A stretch of 58,379 bases of DNA, taken from Egibacteraceae bacterium (lineage in GTDB: Bacteria; Actinomycetota; Nitriliruptoria; Euzebyales; Egibacteraceae). Shown piece after piece: positions 16,437 to 25,004 of the stretch. Made by a program: the position numbers and the translations under genes. Numbering within the stretch: position 1 is the first letter of the stretch; each line of letters starts with the position of its first letter. Where the stretch lies: the NCBI GenBank assembly GCA_040905805.1, contig JBBDQS010000107.1:27754-86132 (forward strand), given 5' to 3'. The notes beneath the pieces are model-generated. The model ran no database searches. It was not told the DNA's origin and saw only the letters and a program-made list of their open reading frames with translations.

Positions 16437-17444
16437 CTACCGGGCGCCGCGGACGCGCCCCCACCACGTGCGGACCCAGGCCAGGTAGTCGAACGGCTCG
16501 AACCAGCGCGCCACGACCACGGCGGGGGCGACCGTGGCGCGCGACCGCACCAGGCGACGCTTGGCGAGCATGCGGCGCAGCAGCCGCAGGCGGGGGACGG
16601 CCCGGACGAAGGCGCGCGGCACCGTCACGGCGAGCTCGCCGGCCTTCAGCACGCTGGTGAGCACGAAGCCCGGCAGCGCCCGGACGAGGGACGGCAGGTG
16701 GTCGTTCTTGGCCACGACCAGGAAGCGGTTGGCGAAGTTCAGCTCCTCGACGAACGCCGACCGCCGGGGTCCCGCGCCCCCGCGTTCGTGCCACCCGCAG
16801 GCGGTCGGCTCGTACCAGGCCTGCCAGCCGCGCAGCTGCAGGCGCCAGTCGAGGTCGACGTCCTCCCAGTAGGCGAACAGGTCCTCGTCGAAGACCTCGC
16901 CGTCCACGGCCACGTCGTCGAGGGCCGCCACCCGGTACAGGGCGACGGCGCCCGAGACCCCGAAGACCTCGCCGGCCTGCTCGTGCTGGCCGGCGTCGGC
17001 CTCGCCCTCCCCGCGGTTGCGGAACAGCCGCGTGCGAAACGCCAGGTGGCCGGTCGTGTCCACGGTCCCCGCCGCCGCCCCGGTCCGCAGCAGCTTGCCC
17101 TGCACGCCCGCCCGCGCAGGATCGGCCTCCAGGGCGGCCAGCGCCCTAGCGAGGTAGTCGGGCTCCAGGGACACATCGGGGTTGCAGACCAGGAACGCGC
17201 CGGCCCCGGCCTCGCGGGCCAGCGCCACCCCCTGGTTGGCGCCGCCGGCGAAGCCGCGGTTCTGCGTGTTCGCCACCACCGCCACCCCCGGGTAGCCGGC
17301 GGCGACCTCACGGCTCGCATCGGCGCTGGCGTTGTCGACCACCACGATCTGGAGGTCGACATCGGTCTGGGCGAGCAGGCTCTCCAGCGCCCCGGCGAGC
17401 TGCTCGGCGCTGTTCCAGCTCACGACACAGGCGAGGACCCGCAC
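16437..17444 (-). CDS. GT2 rhamnosyltransferase-like glycosyltransferase
   Basis: A 335-residue cytoplasmic glycosyltransferase of family 2 (WbbL-like). VSWNSAEQL opens the nucleotide site, VVVDNASADAS follows near residue 35, NPDV near 88 is the DxD-equivalent metal site, and FAYWEDVDLDWRL near 190 is the acceptor/catalytic motif. The basic C-terminus suggests peripheral membrane contact. The GTG start lies 2 bases after the Wzt stop, so it is the last gene of the permease-ATPase-GT operon and probably builds the exported polymer. Confidence 0.85.
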   Translation of the reverse strand: MRVLACVVSWNSAEQLAGALESLLAQTDVDLQIVVVDNASADASREVAAGYPGVAVVANTQNRGFAGGANQGVALAREAGAGAFLVCNPDVSLEPDYLARALAALEADPARAGVQGKLLRTGAAAGTVDTTGHLAFRTRLFRNRGEGEADAGQHEQAGEVFGVSGAVALYRVAALDDVAVDGEVFDEDLFAYWEDVDLDWRLQLRGWQAWYEPTACGWHERGGAGPRRSAFVEELNFANRFLVVAKNDHLPSLVRALPGFVLTSVLKAGELAVTVPRAFVRAVPRLRLLRRMLAKRRLVRSRATVAPAVVVARWFEPFDYLAWVRTWWGRVRGAR

Positions 17445-17446
17445 CG

Positions 17447-18802
17447 TCAGTTGCCGGCGTCGTCGACGGGTGGGTCGCCCTCACGCAGCGGGTGCTCACG
17501 GGGCCCGCCCCGCTCCAGCGGGGGGGCATGCAGGTTCCGGGGCCAGTAGCCGTCGGGGTTCCAGATCGCGATGTCCGCACCGAGCTGCGCCACGCCGAAC
17601 TCGTACTCGGGGCTGTCCACGTGGAAGGCCAGGGCGGCGGGCCAGCGATCGTGGATGACGTTGGAGGTGGCGTTGGCGACCAGCACGTCCACCAGGTACT
17701 CGCCGGTGAGCAGGTGCAGCTCCAGGTCGAAGGTGATCCGCATCGAGCAGCCGGGCTTCGGCGGGGCCACGTAGGTGCCCCGCCACGACGTGCGGGTCTC
17801 GTAGACGTACAGCGCCATGTCGGGCCGGCGCACGTTCAGCCCGACGGAGATGCTGCCCTCGGCCGTGACGTCCTCGGGAGCCGTGATCTCCAGCTCCACC
17901 GCGGCCTTGGCCCGGGACGGCAGGGGGTCCGCCGCACCCACGACGTCGCCGCCGGCGGACAGCCGCACCTCGCTGACGCGCAGGCGCTGGTCACCGGTGC
18001 GTCCCTCCTCCTGCGGCTCGGGCTCGGGCTCCGGCGCGGGCTTGCCGCTGGAGACGATCTCCTCGTAGTGCTCGATCGCCTCGTCGGTCGGGCCGTCGAA
18101 GACCATCCGGCCGTGGTCGAGGACCACGGTGCGCTCGCACAGGGCCTCGATGGCCGACAGGTCGTGGCTGACCATGACCACCGTCTTGCCCTGCTGGTTG
18201 AACGCCCGCATGCGCGCCAACGACTTCTCCTGGAAGGCGGCGTCGCCGACGGACAGGACCTCGTCGACCAGCAGGATGTCGGGGTCCACGTGCACGGCCA
18301 CCGCGAAGCCGAGCCGCACGTACATGCCCGAGGAGTAGTTGCGCACCGGCTGGTCGATGAAGTCACGCACGCCCGCGAAGTCCACGATCGAGTCGAAGGC
18401 CGCCTCGATCTCCTTGCGGCTGAGGCCGAGGATCGCCCCGTTCATGTAGACGTTCTCCCGGCCCGACAGCTCCTGGTGGAACCCCGCGCCGAGCTCGAGC
18501 AGGGTGGACAGCCGTCCGCTGGTCTCCACGCGTCCGGAGTCGGCGGGCAGGATCTTCGCCAGGCACTTCAGCAAGGTGGACTTGCCTGACCCGTTGTGTC
18601 CGATCAGGCCGACGCTCTCGCCATGGCGGATCTGCAGCGACACGCTCTTCAGGGCGTGGAAGTCGTGGTAGTTGGACCGGCGGAACCGGTAGAGCCGCTC
18701 CTTGATGCCCGGCGGCCGCTCCGTGTAGATGCGGAAGACCTCGTGGAGGTCCTCGACCACGATCGCCAGCCGGTCGTCGGCGTGCGCGCCCACCTCGACC
18801 AC
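17447..18802 (-). CDS. Polysaccharide ABC exporter ATPase with Wzt-type C-terminal domain
   Basis: A 451-residue ATPase. Residues 1-250 form the nucleotide-binding domain: Walker A GHNGSGKST near 73, signature YSSGMYVRL near 160, Walker B ILLVDEVLSVGD near 183 and switch His in VSHD. After an acidic linker (EPEPEPEPQEE) comes a beta-sandwich domain (about residues 290-420) like the sugar-binding end domain of Wzt, which recognises the capped non-reducing end of the polymer. Start GTG at 18802, 2 bases after the permease stop. A longer open frame upstream is the permease in another frame. Confidence 0.9.
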   Translation of the reverse strand: MVEVGAHADDRLAIVVEDLHEVFRIYTERPPGIKERLYRFRRSNYHDFHALKSVSLQIRHGESVGLIGHNGSGKSTLLKCLAKILPADSGRVETSGRLSTLLELGAGFHQELSGRENVYMNGAILGLSRKEIEAAFDSIVDFAGVRDFIDQPVRNYSSGMYVRLGFAVAVHVDPDILLVDEVLSVGDAAFQEKSLARMRAFNQQGKTVVMVSHDLSAIEALCERTVVLDHGRMVFDGPTDEAIEHYEEIVSSGKPAPEPEPEPQEEGRTGDQRLRVSEVRLSAGGDVVGAADPLPSRAKAAVELEITAPEDVTAEGSISVGLNVRRPDMALYVYETRTSWRGTYVAPPKPGCSMRITFDLELHLLTGEYLVDVLVANATSNVIHDRWPAALAFHVDSPEYEFGVAQLGADIAIWNPDGYWPRNLHAPPLERGGPREHPLREGDPPVDDAGN

Positions 18803-18804
18803 CG

Positions 18805-19650
18805 CTAGACCTCCTTGGCGAAGGTCACGGCCAGGCGGTTGAACAACCAGTAGCCGACGGAGAAGGTCACCACGGCGATGACCGCACAGCCGAGCACCGT
18901 CATCGGCGAGGGCCAGCCTGGCGGCAGCGACGCGGGACCCTCGGCGCCGGGCACCGCGGCGGTGAGCGCGACCCCGTACAGCGGCGTCTGGAAGAACTCC
19001 ACGAACCACGTGACCGGGTTCAGGCGGACGACGGCCAGGAACGCCGGCGCGTTGTCCGCGACGAAGAACAGCGGGTAGATGATCGGCGTGGAGTAGAACC
19101 AGGCGAGGAAGATCACCTGGGTGAGCTCCTGCAGGTCGCGGAACCCCACGTTGGCTGCGGCGAAGATCATCGAGACGCCCGCGGCGAACAGCACGAGCAG
19201 CACGAGGCCCAGCAGCACCGCGGGCAGGTACGGCGCGACGTTGCCCCGTTGGAAGAAGAACAGCGGCGCGGTGGCGAGCAGGGCCAGCAGGAAGTGCACG
19301 GCCTGGCTCAGCACGATCGACAGGGGGATGACCTCGCGGGGGAAGTACACCTTCTTGATGAGCGGGCCGTTGCCCACGATCGCCCCGACCGAGGCGTTGA
19401 CGCTGTTGGCGAAGAAGGTCCAGACGAGGTAGCCCGCCAGGAAGAAGCTCGCGAAGTCCTCGACGGGGATGCGCAGCACCTGCGCGAAGATGACGGTGAA
19501 GATCGCCGTCATCATGATCGGGGTCAGCAGCGACCACGCGAACCCGAGGGCCGAGTGCTTGTAGCGGACCTTCAGCTCTTTGCGGACGAGGTTGTCCAGG
19601 AGCTGGCGAGAGGTCCACAGCTCGCCGAGCTTCGCGGTGGGGGCGGCCAT
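18805..19650 (-). CDS. ABC-2 polysaccharide exporter permease (Wzm/TagG type)
   Basis: A 281-residue inner-membrane protein with about six helices. The N-terminus RKELKVRYKHSALGFAWSLL and the PLIKKVYFPREVIPL loop near residue 97 are hallmarks of O-antigen/teichoic-acid exporters. It pairs with the Wzt-type ATPase downstream. The ATG at 19650 lies 9 bases after TAGACT, so the operon mRNA may have almost no leader. The substrate is probably an undecaprenyl-linked glycan made by the neighbouring glycosyltransferases. Confidence 0.9.
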   Translation of the reverse strand: MAAPTAKLGELWTSRQLLDNLVRKELKVRYKHSALGFAWSLLTPIMMTAIFTVIFAQVLRIPVEDFASFFLAGYLVWTFFANSVNASVGAIVGNGPLIKKVYFPREVIPLSIVLSQAVHFLLALLATAPLFFFQRGNVAPYLPAVLLGLVLLVLFAAGVSMIFAAANVGFRDLQELTQVIFLAWFYSTPIIYPLFFVADNAPAFLAVVRLNPVTWFVEFFQTPLYGVALTAAVPGAEGPASLPPGWPSPMTVLGCAVIAVVTFSVGYWLFNRLAVTFAKEV

Positions 19651-19659
19651 GGTCCGGCG

Positions 19660-19665
19660 AGTCTA
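19660..19665 (-). promoter_or_regulatory. TANNNT box (TAGACT) of the glycan exporter operon
   Basis: TAGACT ends 9 bases before the permease ATG at 19650 on the minus strand; near-leaderless transcription of the permease-ATPase-GT2 operon is inferred. Confidence 0.4.
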
Positions 19666-19720
19666 TCTGCTGTGCCCATCTCCCCCCCGACGCGGGTCGC
19701 GCAGGGGGGCAGGCCGCGGG

Positions 19721-20755
19721 TCACACCAGGTTCAGCGCCCGGCCCAGGAACGAGGCCATCTCGCTGCGCTTGACGGGCTGGTTGGGGCAGTAGCGCTGGT
19801 CGGCGCACCCGAGGGTGATGCCCGCGTCGGCGATGGCCTCGATGGCCGTCCGATGGACCGAGGAGAGGGTGATGTCGACGAACCGCAGGACGCTGCTGTC
19901 GGGCAGGTCCCAGGCACGCTGGAGGAAGGACGCCATCTGACCGCGGCTGACCGGCTGGTTCGGGCAGAAGCTCCCGGTGGCGCAGCCGCCGGTGATGCCC
20001 GCCGCCGCCAGGGAGTCGATGGCGGCCCGGTGGGGTGAGCCGGCGGTGTCGGCGAAGCGGCCCCCGGAGGCGGGTGGCAGGTCCAGCGCGCGGGTCAGGA
20101 AGGAGGCCATCTGGCCGCGGGTGACCTGGCGCTCCGGGCAGAACAGCTCCGGCGCGCAGCCCTGGGTGACCCCCGCCAGGGCGATGGCCCGGATCGCGCC
20201 GGCGTGGGTCCCACCGTTGACGTCGCGGAACGTCCCCGGCTCCAGCAGCGGCGGCGGTGGCACGCCGGCCCCCTGCATGAAGTTCACGGTCGCCCACAGG
20301 CGCCCGGCCGATGTCACCTGCACCCCGACGCCGACCCACCCGAACTCGGCGCGCAGCACGTTGTCGCGGTGGGCCGGGGATTGCATGAACGCCACGTGCA
20401 CCGCATCCACCAGCTCCAGCGCGGTGTTGCCCCGCTCCGTCCACCCGACGTTCTCCCCGAGGCGCTGCCAGTCCCGGTCGACCTGGGGACCGAGGTTCAG
20501 GTTGTGGTACAGGCGGTGCTCGGCGAGCATCACGCCCGTCCAGTCCCGGGCCACCCGCTGCAGCTCCGCGTCCACGCGCAGGGCACCCAGCCCGACCGCG
20601 CGGCGCTCGGCGTTGATGCGGTCCACGAGGCGCTGCTCCTGATCCGCCCACTGCGACGCTGACGCGCTGCCGGCGAACCCGATGATCAAGGCGGCGCAGA
20701 ATCCGCCGAGGAGGAAGAGGACGCCGGCAGCACGTGCCGGGTGGATGCGGTCCAT
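19721..20755 (-). CDS. CAP/SCP-domain protein with three SLH repeats
   Basis: A 344-residue exported protein. Signal peptide residues 1-34 (cut after SASAS-type sequence), CAP domain about 40-165 (LVDRINAERRAVGL, GENVGW, SPAHRDNVL, GVGVQV), then three S-layer homology repeats, each with TFRDV-like start, GC-x4-FCP Cys pair and RGQMASFL helix. SLH repeats of this Cys-bearing type are common in deep actinobacteria and anchor proteins to the wall. ATG at 20755 is preferred over the GTG at 20776, which would lie inside the upstream dyad; GGAG precedes the ATG. Enzyme activity of the CAP domain is unknown. Confidence 0.87.
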   Translation of the reverse strand: MDRIHPARAAGVLFLLGGFCAALIIGFAGSASASQWADQEQRLVDRINAERRAVGLGALRVDAELQRVARDWTGVMLAEHRLYHNLNLGPQVDRDWQRLGENVGWTERGNTALELVDAVHVAFMQSPAHRDNVLRAEFGWVGVGVQVTSAGRLWATVNFMQGAGVPPPPLLEPGTFRDVNGGTHAGAIRAIALAGVTQGCAPELFCPERQVTRGQMASFLTRALDLPPASGGRFADTAGSPHRAAIDSLAAAGITGGCATGSFCPNQPVSRGQMASFLQRAWDLPDSSVLRFVDITLSSVHRTAIEAIADAGITLGCADQRYCPNQPVKRSEMASFLGRALNLV

Positions 20756-20774
20756 GCGGGGCTCCGTTCGAATC

Positions 20775-20804
20775 ACTCTGAGTAAGTTATTGATTACTTA
20801 GAGT
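20775..20804. promoter_or_regulatory. AT-rich inverted repeat upstream of the CAP-SLH gene
   Basis: ACTCTGAGTAA (20775-20785) and TTACTTAGAGT (20794-20804) form 11-bp arms with one mismatch around an 8-base spacer. The stretch is strikingly AT-rich for this DNA and fills the 73-base gap before the CAP-SLH gene. No U-tract follows on the minus transcript, where the stem has a C-A mismatch, so an operator is more likely than a terminator. Confidence 0.5.
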
Positions 20805-20828
20805 CACTCGACCGGGTCGGGGGTTTCC

Positions 20829-22400
20829 TTAAGCGCGGCTTTCCCGCACGAGTGCGGCGACCGTCCAGATCGCGAGCGCGACCGCGCCCAGCGCCGCGCC
20901 CACGACCACGGGGACGGGCCAGGGGGCCCAGGCCAGCACCGCTGCCGTGCGCCCCCCCAGCCCGGGCGGGGCCCAGTACTCGGTGAGGGCCAGCGCCATC
21001 GCCGTCACCTGGACGGCGGCGGCCACCACGAAGGCGACCAGCGGGAGCCAGGGCCCGCGCTGCCGCAGGAGCGCCCACGCCCCGAAGGCGGCCACCACGC
21101 CCAGACCGACGACCCCTCCGTACAGGTACCGGCCGTGGACCGCGAAGGGTGTGCCGGTGCGCGCGTACACCCGCCACGCCCCGAACACCACGATGGCGGC
21201 CAGCCCCGCCAGGGGGGCGAGGAGCACCGCGAGGTCTGCGGGCTGCTGCCGGATGTGGCGGTACCCCACGAAAGCCGCCACACCGCACGCCACCACGACG
21301 AACGTGGCCACCAGGTCCAGGGGCGGCGCGCCCTCGGGCAGGACGTCCGGTTCGATCCAGAAGCGCACGCTCATGCGCCGGACGAAGAAGACCAGCCACG
21401 CGCCGACGTCGGGGACGAACCCCGCGGGCGACGGCGGGCTCGGCAGCCCGGATGGCTGCACCGTGCCGAACGTGGAGAGGTTGCGGATCCACCACCACCC
21501 CCCCACCCCGGTCGCGGTCAGCAGGGCGATGGCGCCCGCACCCACCGCCCGAGCGCCCCCGCCACGTGCGGCGCCGAGGAGGTAGACCCCCGCGAGCCAC
21601 ACCGGGACGACGAGGGCGAACCCCTTGGTCAGCAGGGCCAGGCCACCGACCAGGCCCGCGACGAGCGCGGTGCGCCCGCCCGTGTCGCCGCGCGCGGCCG
21701 CCAGCGTCGGCAGGGTCAGGACGGCCAGGAGCGCCACGAGCAGCGTGTCGTTGTTGACCGACGCGCCGATGTGGGTGAGCTGGGGGATGCCGAGCGGGAG
21801 CACGGCTGCGGTGACCGCGACGGAAGCCGGGGCGGCGAGTCGCTGCGCCGCCCGGTAGGCCAGCAGCGGCAGCGGCAGGAACAGCAGCGCGCCGAACAGC
21901 CGCAGGAAGCCCACGACCTGGTCGAAGGACAACCCGGTCCCCTCGGGCAGGAGCGCCATGACCGCCGACAGCGTCGTCGCCGCGGCGACGTAGTACAGGG
22001 GCGGGTGCGCGGCCATCTGCTGGGGCACGTCGCTCGGCACATCGGGCCCGAGGTCGGCGAACCGCGGGCGGTCGTCGCGCGGTGGGGCGTCGCCGGCCTC
22101 GAGGGGGGTCCGCTCGCCGGTGCGGTCGTGGCCGACCAGGAGCTGCGAGTCGAGCATTCGCCGGGAGAGCTGTCGCTCGCCGACGTCGGGGTAGCCGGCG
22201 CCGCCGGCCAGCAGGAGCACCATGTCCACGTGGGCGCCCTCGTCGGGGGCGCGGTAGGTGGGGTAGAGCACGCTCGCCAGGACCATCGCCAGCCCGTGCA
22301 CCCCCACCAGCGCCCACACGAGCGCCGGCGTCGCCCGAAGCCGCTGGTCACCGCCGCCACCGGTGCCGGGACGCTGCGCCCGCCGTGCGGTCCCCGCCAC
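20829..22400 (-). CDS. DUF2142-like polytopic membrane protein (GT-C fold candidate)
   Basis: A 523-residue protein with about eleven to twelve hydrophobic helices. The first outer loop has YPTYRAPDEGAHVD near residue 48, and PQQMAAHPPLYYV follows near 130; acidic residues in such loops are catalytic in GT-C glycosyltransferases, and this pattern is typical of DUF2142. The GTG at 22400 lies 7 bases after the stop of the GT2-GT4 gene; the longer open frame is not supported. It probably transfers a polyprenyl-linked sugar or flips a glycan; specificity unknown. Confidence 0.75.
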   Translation of the reverse strand: MAGTARRAQRPGTGGGGDQRLRATPALVWALVGVHGLAMVLASVLYPTYRAPDEGAHVDMVLLLAGGAGYPDVGERQLSRRMLDSQLLVGHDRTGERTPLEAGDAPPRDDRPRFADLGPDVPSDVPQQMAAHPPLYYVAAATTLSAVMALLPEGTGLSFDQVVGFLRLFGALLFLPLPLLAYRAAQRLAAPASVAVTAAVLPLGIPQLTHIGASVNNDTLLVALLAVLTLPTLAAARGDTGGRTALVAGLVGGLALLTKGFALVVPVWLAGVYLLGAARGGGARAVGAGAIALLTATGVGGWWWIRNLSTFGTVQPSGLPSPPSPAGFVPDVGAWLVFFVRRMSVRFWIEPDVLPEGAPPLDLVATFVVVACGVAAFVGYRHIRQQPADLAVLLAPLAGLAAIVVFGAWRVYARTGTPFAVHGRYLYGGVVGLGVVAAFGAWALLRQRGPWLPLVAFVVAAAVQVTAMALALTEYWAPPGLGGRTAAVLAWAPWPVPVVVGAALGAVALAIWTVAALVRESRA

Positions 22401-22407
22401 GGTGCGG

Positions 22408-24915
22408 CTAGCTGCCCAGCCGTTGCCGCACGAAGTTGCGGACGTGGGTCGCGGCCGTGCGCGGCCCGGCCGCACGGTAGTAGTCGACGAACCGCCGGGC
22501 GTAGTAGCCGTAGGACCGGGTGATCACCGGGGCGGTGCCGGTGATGTACTCCCGGGAGCGCCCCACCCGGTCCGCCGAGGTCCGCGGCAGCCGGCAGAAC
22601 TCCACGATCGGGGCGAGCGCCTTGTCCCACGTCATGTCGGGCGCGAGCTCGGTCACGGCCTGCTTGCAGGTGGCGTACAGGTCCTGGTCGTTGCGCATCC
22701 GGCGCAGGGCGCTGGCCAGCGCCTCCACGTCCTCGCTCGGCACCGTCAGCCCGAGGCCGTGGGTGGTCACCAGGCGCGACAGGGAGTCGCCCTGGGTCGC
22801 GACGATCGGCAGGCTGGCCCACAGGTAGTCGAGGATGCGGGTGCGGTAGCTGAACGCGGTCTCGATGTGGTCGAAGTGCGTCGACACGCCGAGGTCGGCC
22901 TCCAGCAGGTAGTCGGCGCGCCGCTCGTACTCCACCCACCCGGGGTTGAAGAAGACGTGCGTGTCGAGCAGGCCGAGCTCCTCGGCCACACGGTAGGCGG
23001 CCGCCGCCATGCGCATCTTCGGCACGTCGGGGTTCGGGTGGGCCGACCCGAGGAAGAACAGCTTCATGTCGGGCAGGTCGCCCACCACCTGGCCGAGGGC
23101 CCGGATCAGCGTCAGCGGGTCGAACCAGTTGTAGATCCCGCCGCCCCACAGGAGCAGGAAGTCGTCCTTCTCGATCCCGTCGATCACGCCCTTGACCACG
23201 TTGTCGACCTTCTTCGGGGGTTCGCTCGGCAAGCCGAAGGGGGCCACGTCGAGCAGCACGCGCATCGACGGGTCCGCGTCGTAGGTGGCGGGGTTGACGC
23301 GGTTGACGCCGGTGAGCTGCCCGAGCCAGAAGTCGCGCTGCTTCTCGGAGGCGCAGACGAAGAAGTCGCCGCGCTCCAGCTGCTCGTTCAGCACCCGCGT
23401 GTCGCTGCGCGCCGTGGCGAAGCGCTCGACGGGCGCCTCCTCGCGCCGCAGCTCCAGGCCCTCCAGGTGGAAGGGGTCGTAGATGTCGACGAGCACCGGC
23501 ACGTCCGACGCCGCGATCTGGGGGTAGAAGAACTGGATGAAGCCCTGGAAGATCACCACGTCGGTGTCGGGCAGCAGCGCGTCGATGCGCTCGCTGTTGA
23601 CCTGCACGACCTCGAAGTCGGGGTGGTCGAGCTCCGGCTTGGTCGTCGTGCCGAGCGTGACCGCGTGGTCGCGGGACAGCACCTTGGCCATCTCCCAGCA
23701 GCGGATCGCCGGGCCCGCCATCCGGGTACCGAGCCGGTCGGCGGTCAGGATCAGCACGCGGCCATGGGGCTTCATGTGCTCGCGCAGGTTCCAGGCGTTC
23801 AGGACGAACTCGAACACCCGCATGAAGTCGGGGTCGGGGACGTTCGGGAGCAGGCCCTCCTCGAACAGCCGCAGGATGCGCCGGTCGTCGGTCTTGCGTC
23901 GCGACTGCACGAAGTAGCGCTTGGCGCCGAGCTCGTCGAGGGCGAGCCCCCAGTCGCGGATGGCGGCCAGGTGGGCCCCGGTCAGGGCGGAGACCTGGGC
24001 GCCGGCGATCGGGGTGACGTTCTCGGCGATGCGGTAGTCGGGCAGGTCGGTGCCCTCGTCGGCCAGCCCCCGCAGCAGGGCCAGGACCAGCGTGCCGGGC
24101 AGGGCGCGGGCCAGCTGGTCGTCGCCGTAGTTCTTGAAGACCGTCGCCAGCGCGTTGCGCTCCAGCAGGTAGCGCTCGCGCGCGTAGCCGAACCGCTCGA
24201 TGGTGCCGTGGTGGCGGTGGTAGACCTTGGAGGCCGGCACGTAGAGCACCTCGTGGCCGAGCACCCAGAGGCGCCACCCGAAGTCGACGTCCTCGAAGAA
24301 CGCGAAGTAGGAGTCGTCGAAGCCGCCGACGTCGACGAAGGTCGCGAGGTTCACGACCATCGCGCCGCCCGACGCGAACAGGGTCGGGCGGTTTGTGGTG
24401 TCCTCGCCGGTGTCGGTCTCCCGGTTGCCCTTGGCGAAGCCGTGACCGTAGAAGGCCATCTGCCCGCCGGCGTAGTCGATGGTCGTGCGGTCCTCCCGCA
24501 GGATCTTGCTGGCCACACAGGCGACGCGCTCGTCGATCTCCGCCACCTGGACCGCCTCCAGGATCCAGCGCGGGTCGGCCTCGGCGTCGTTGTTCAGCAG
24601 GGCCAGGTACGTGCCCGACGCCAGCCGGGCGCCTTGGTTGACCGCCGGGGAGAAGCCGGTGTTGGTGTCGTTCACCACGACGCGGCACTCGGGGAACGCC
24701 TCGCGCACGTACTCGACCGAGCCGTCCTTGGAGTTGTTGTCGATGAAGATCAGCTCGAGCTGCTCGGCCGGGTACTCCAGCGCACGCAGCGAGCCGAGGC
24801 AGCGCTCCAGGTAGTCGCGGCCGTTGTAGTTGATGACGACCACCGACACCGTCGGCCAGCGCCGTTCTGGCCACCGGGCGGGCGGCGACGCGGTCGGGTC
24901 CACGGGCATGGGCAT
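22408..24915 (-). CDS. Fused GT2-GT4 glycosyltransferase
   Basis: An 835-residue protein with two glycosyltransferases. The N-terminal GT2 domain (about residues 20-290) has VVVINYNGRDYLE, FIDNNSKDGS, NNDAEADP as metal site and FAFFEDVDFGWRL. The C-terminal GT-B family 4 domain (about 360-800) has RVLILTADR, LLLWGGGIYNWFDP, KLFFLGS and the nucleotide-sugar Glu region near ILDYLWASLPIV. AGGAG precedes two possible starts: ATG at 24915 (3 bases on) and ATG at 24909 (9 bases on, better spaced). Two transfers by one chain suggest a repeating disaccharide. Confidence 0.87.
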   Translation of the reverse strand: MPMPVDPTASPPARWPERRWPTVSVVVINYNGRDYLERCLGSLRALEYPAEQLELIFIDNNSKDGSVEYVREAFPECRVVVNDTNTGFSPAVNQGARLASGTYLALLNNDAEADPRWILEAVQVAEIDERVACVASKILREDRTTIDYAGGQMAFYGHGFAKGNRETDTGEDTTNRPTLFASGGAMVVNLATFVDVGGFDDSYFAFFEDVDFGWRLWVLGHEVLYVPASKVYHRHHGTIERFGYARERYLLERNALATVFKNYGDDQLARALPGTLVLALLRGLADEGTDLPDYRIAENVTPIAGAQVSALTGAHLAAIRDWGLALDELGAKRYFVQSRRKTDDRRILRLFEEGLLPNVPDPDFMRVFEFVLNAWNLREHMKPHGRVLILTADRLGTRMAGPAIRCWEMAKVLSRDHAVTLGTTTKPELDHPDFEVVQVNSERIDALLPDTDVVIFQGFIQFFYPQIAASDVPVLVDIYDPFHLEGLELRREEAPVERFATARSDTRVLNEQLERGDFFVCASEKQRDFWLGQLTGVNRVNPATYDADPSMRVLLDVAPFGLPSEPPKKVDNVVKGVIDGIEKDDFLLLWGGGIYNWFDPLTLIRALGQVVGDLPDMKLFFLGSAHPNPDVPKMRMAAAAYRVAEELGLLDTHVFFNPGWVEYERRADYLLEADLGVSTHFDHIETAFSYRTRILDYLWASLPIVATQGDSLSRLVTTHGLGLTVPSEDVEALASALRRMRNDQDLYATCKQAVTELAPDMTWDKALAPIVEFCRLPRTSADRVGRSREYITGTAPVITRSYGYYARRFVDYYRAAGPRTAATHVRNFVRQRLGS

Positions 24916-24945
24916 ACGCTCCTGCGACGACGCGAGGGTGGGCCG

Positions 24946-24961
24946 GTGTGGTGTACCACAC
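24946..24961. promoter_or_regulatory. 16-bp palindrome in the divergent promoter region
   Basis: GTGTGGT and ACCACAC flank a 2-base centre. It lies in the 89-base gap between the divergent GT2-GT4 gene and the lipoprotein gene, 31 bases upstream of the lipoprotein -10, so it could let one regulator control both directions. Confidence 0.45.
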
Positions 24962-24992
24962 TGCGGGCGCCGGGCGGCACGGGACGCTGCGC

Positions 24993-24998
24993 TACCGT
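24993..24998 (+). promoter_or_regulatory. TANNNT box (TACCGT), leaderless lipoprotein gene
   Basis: TACCGT is followed by exactly 6 bases and then the ATG at 25005. No ribosome-binding site is present, as expected for a leaderless mRNA. Confidence 0.55.
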
Positions 24999-25004
24999 GC
25001 ACGT

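Noticed and set aside
20756-20828. c-di-AMP (ydaO) riboswitch before the CAP-SLH gene
   Set aside because: Only 73 bases, far shorter than the riboswitch, and filled by a simple dyad.
21716-24961. Minus-strand open frame of 1081 codons across two genes
   Set aside because: Out of frame with the GT2-GT4 and DUF2142-like genes for most of its length and without domain motifs in its own frame.
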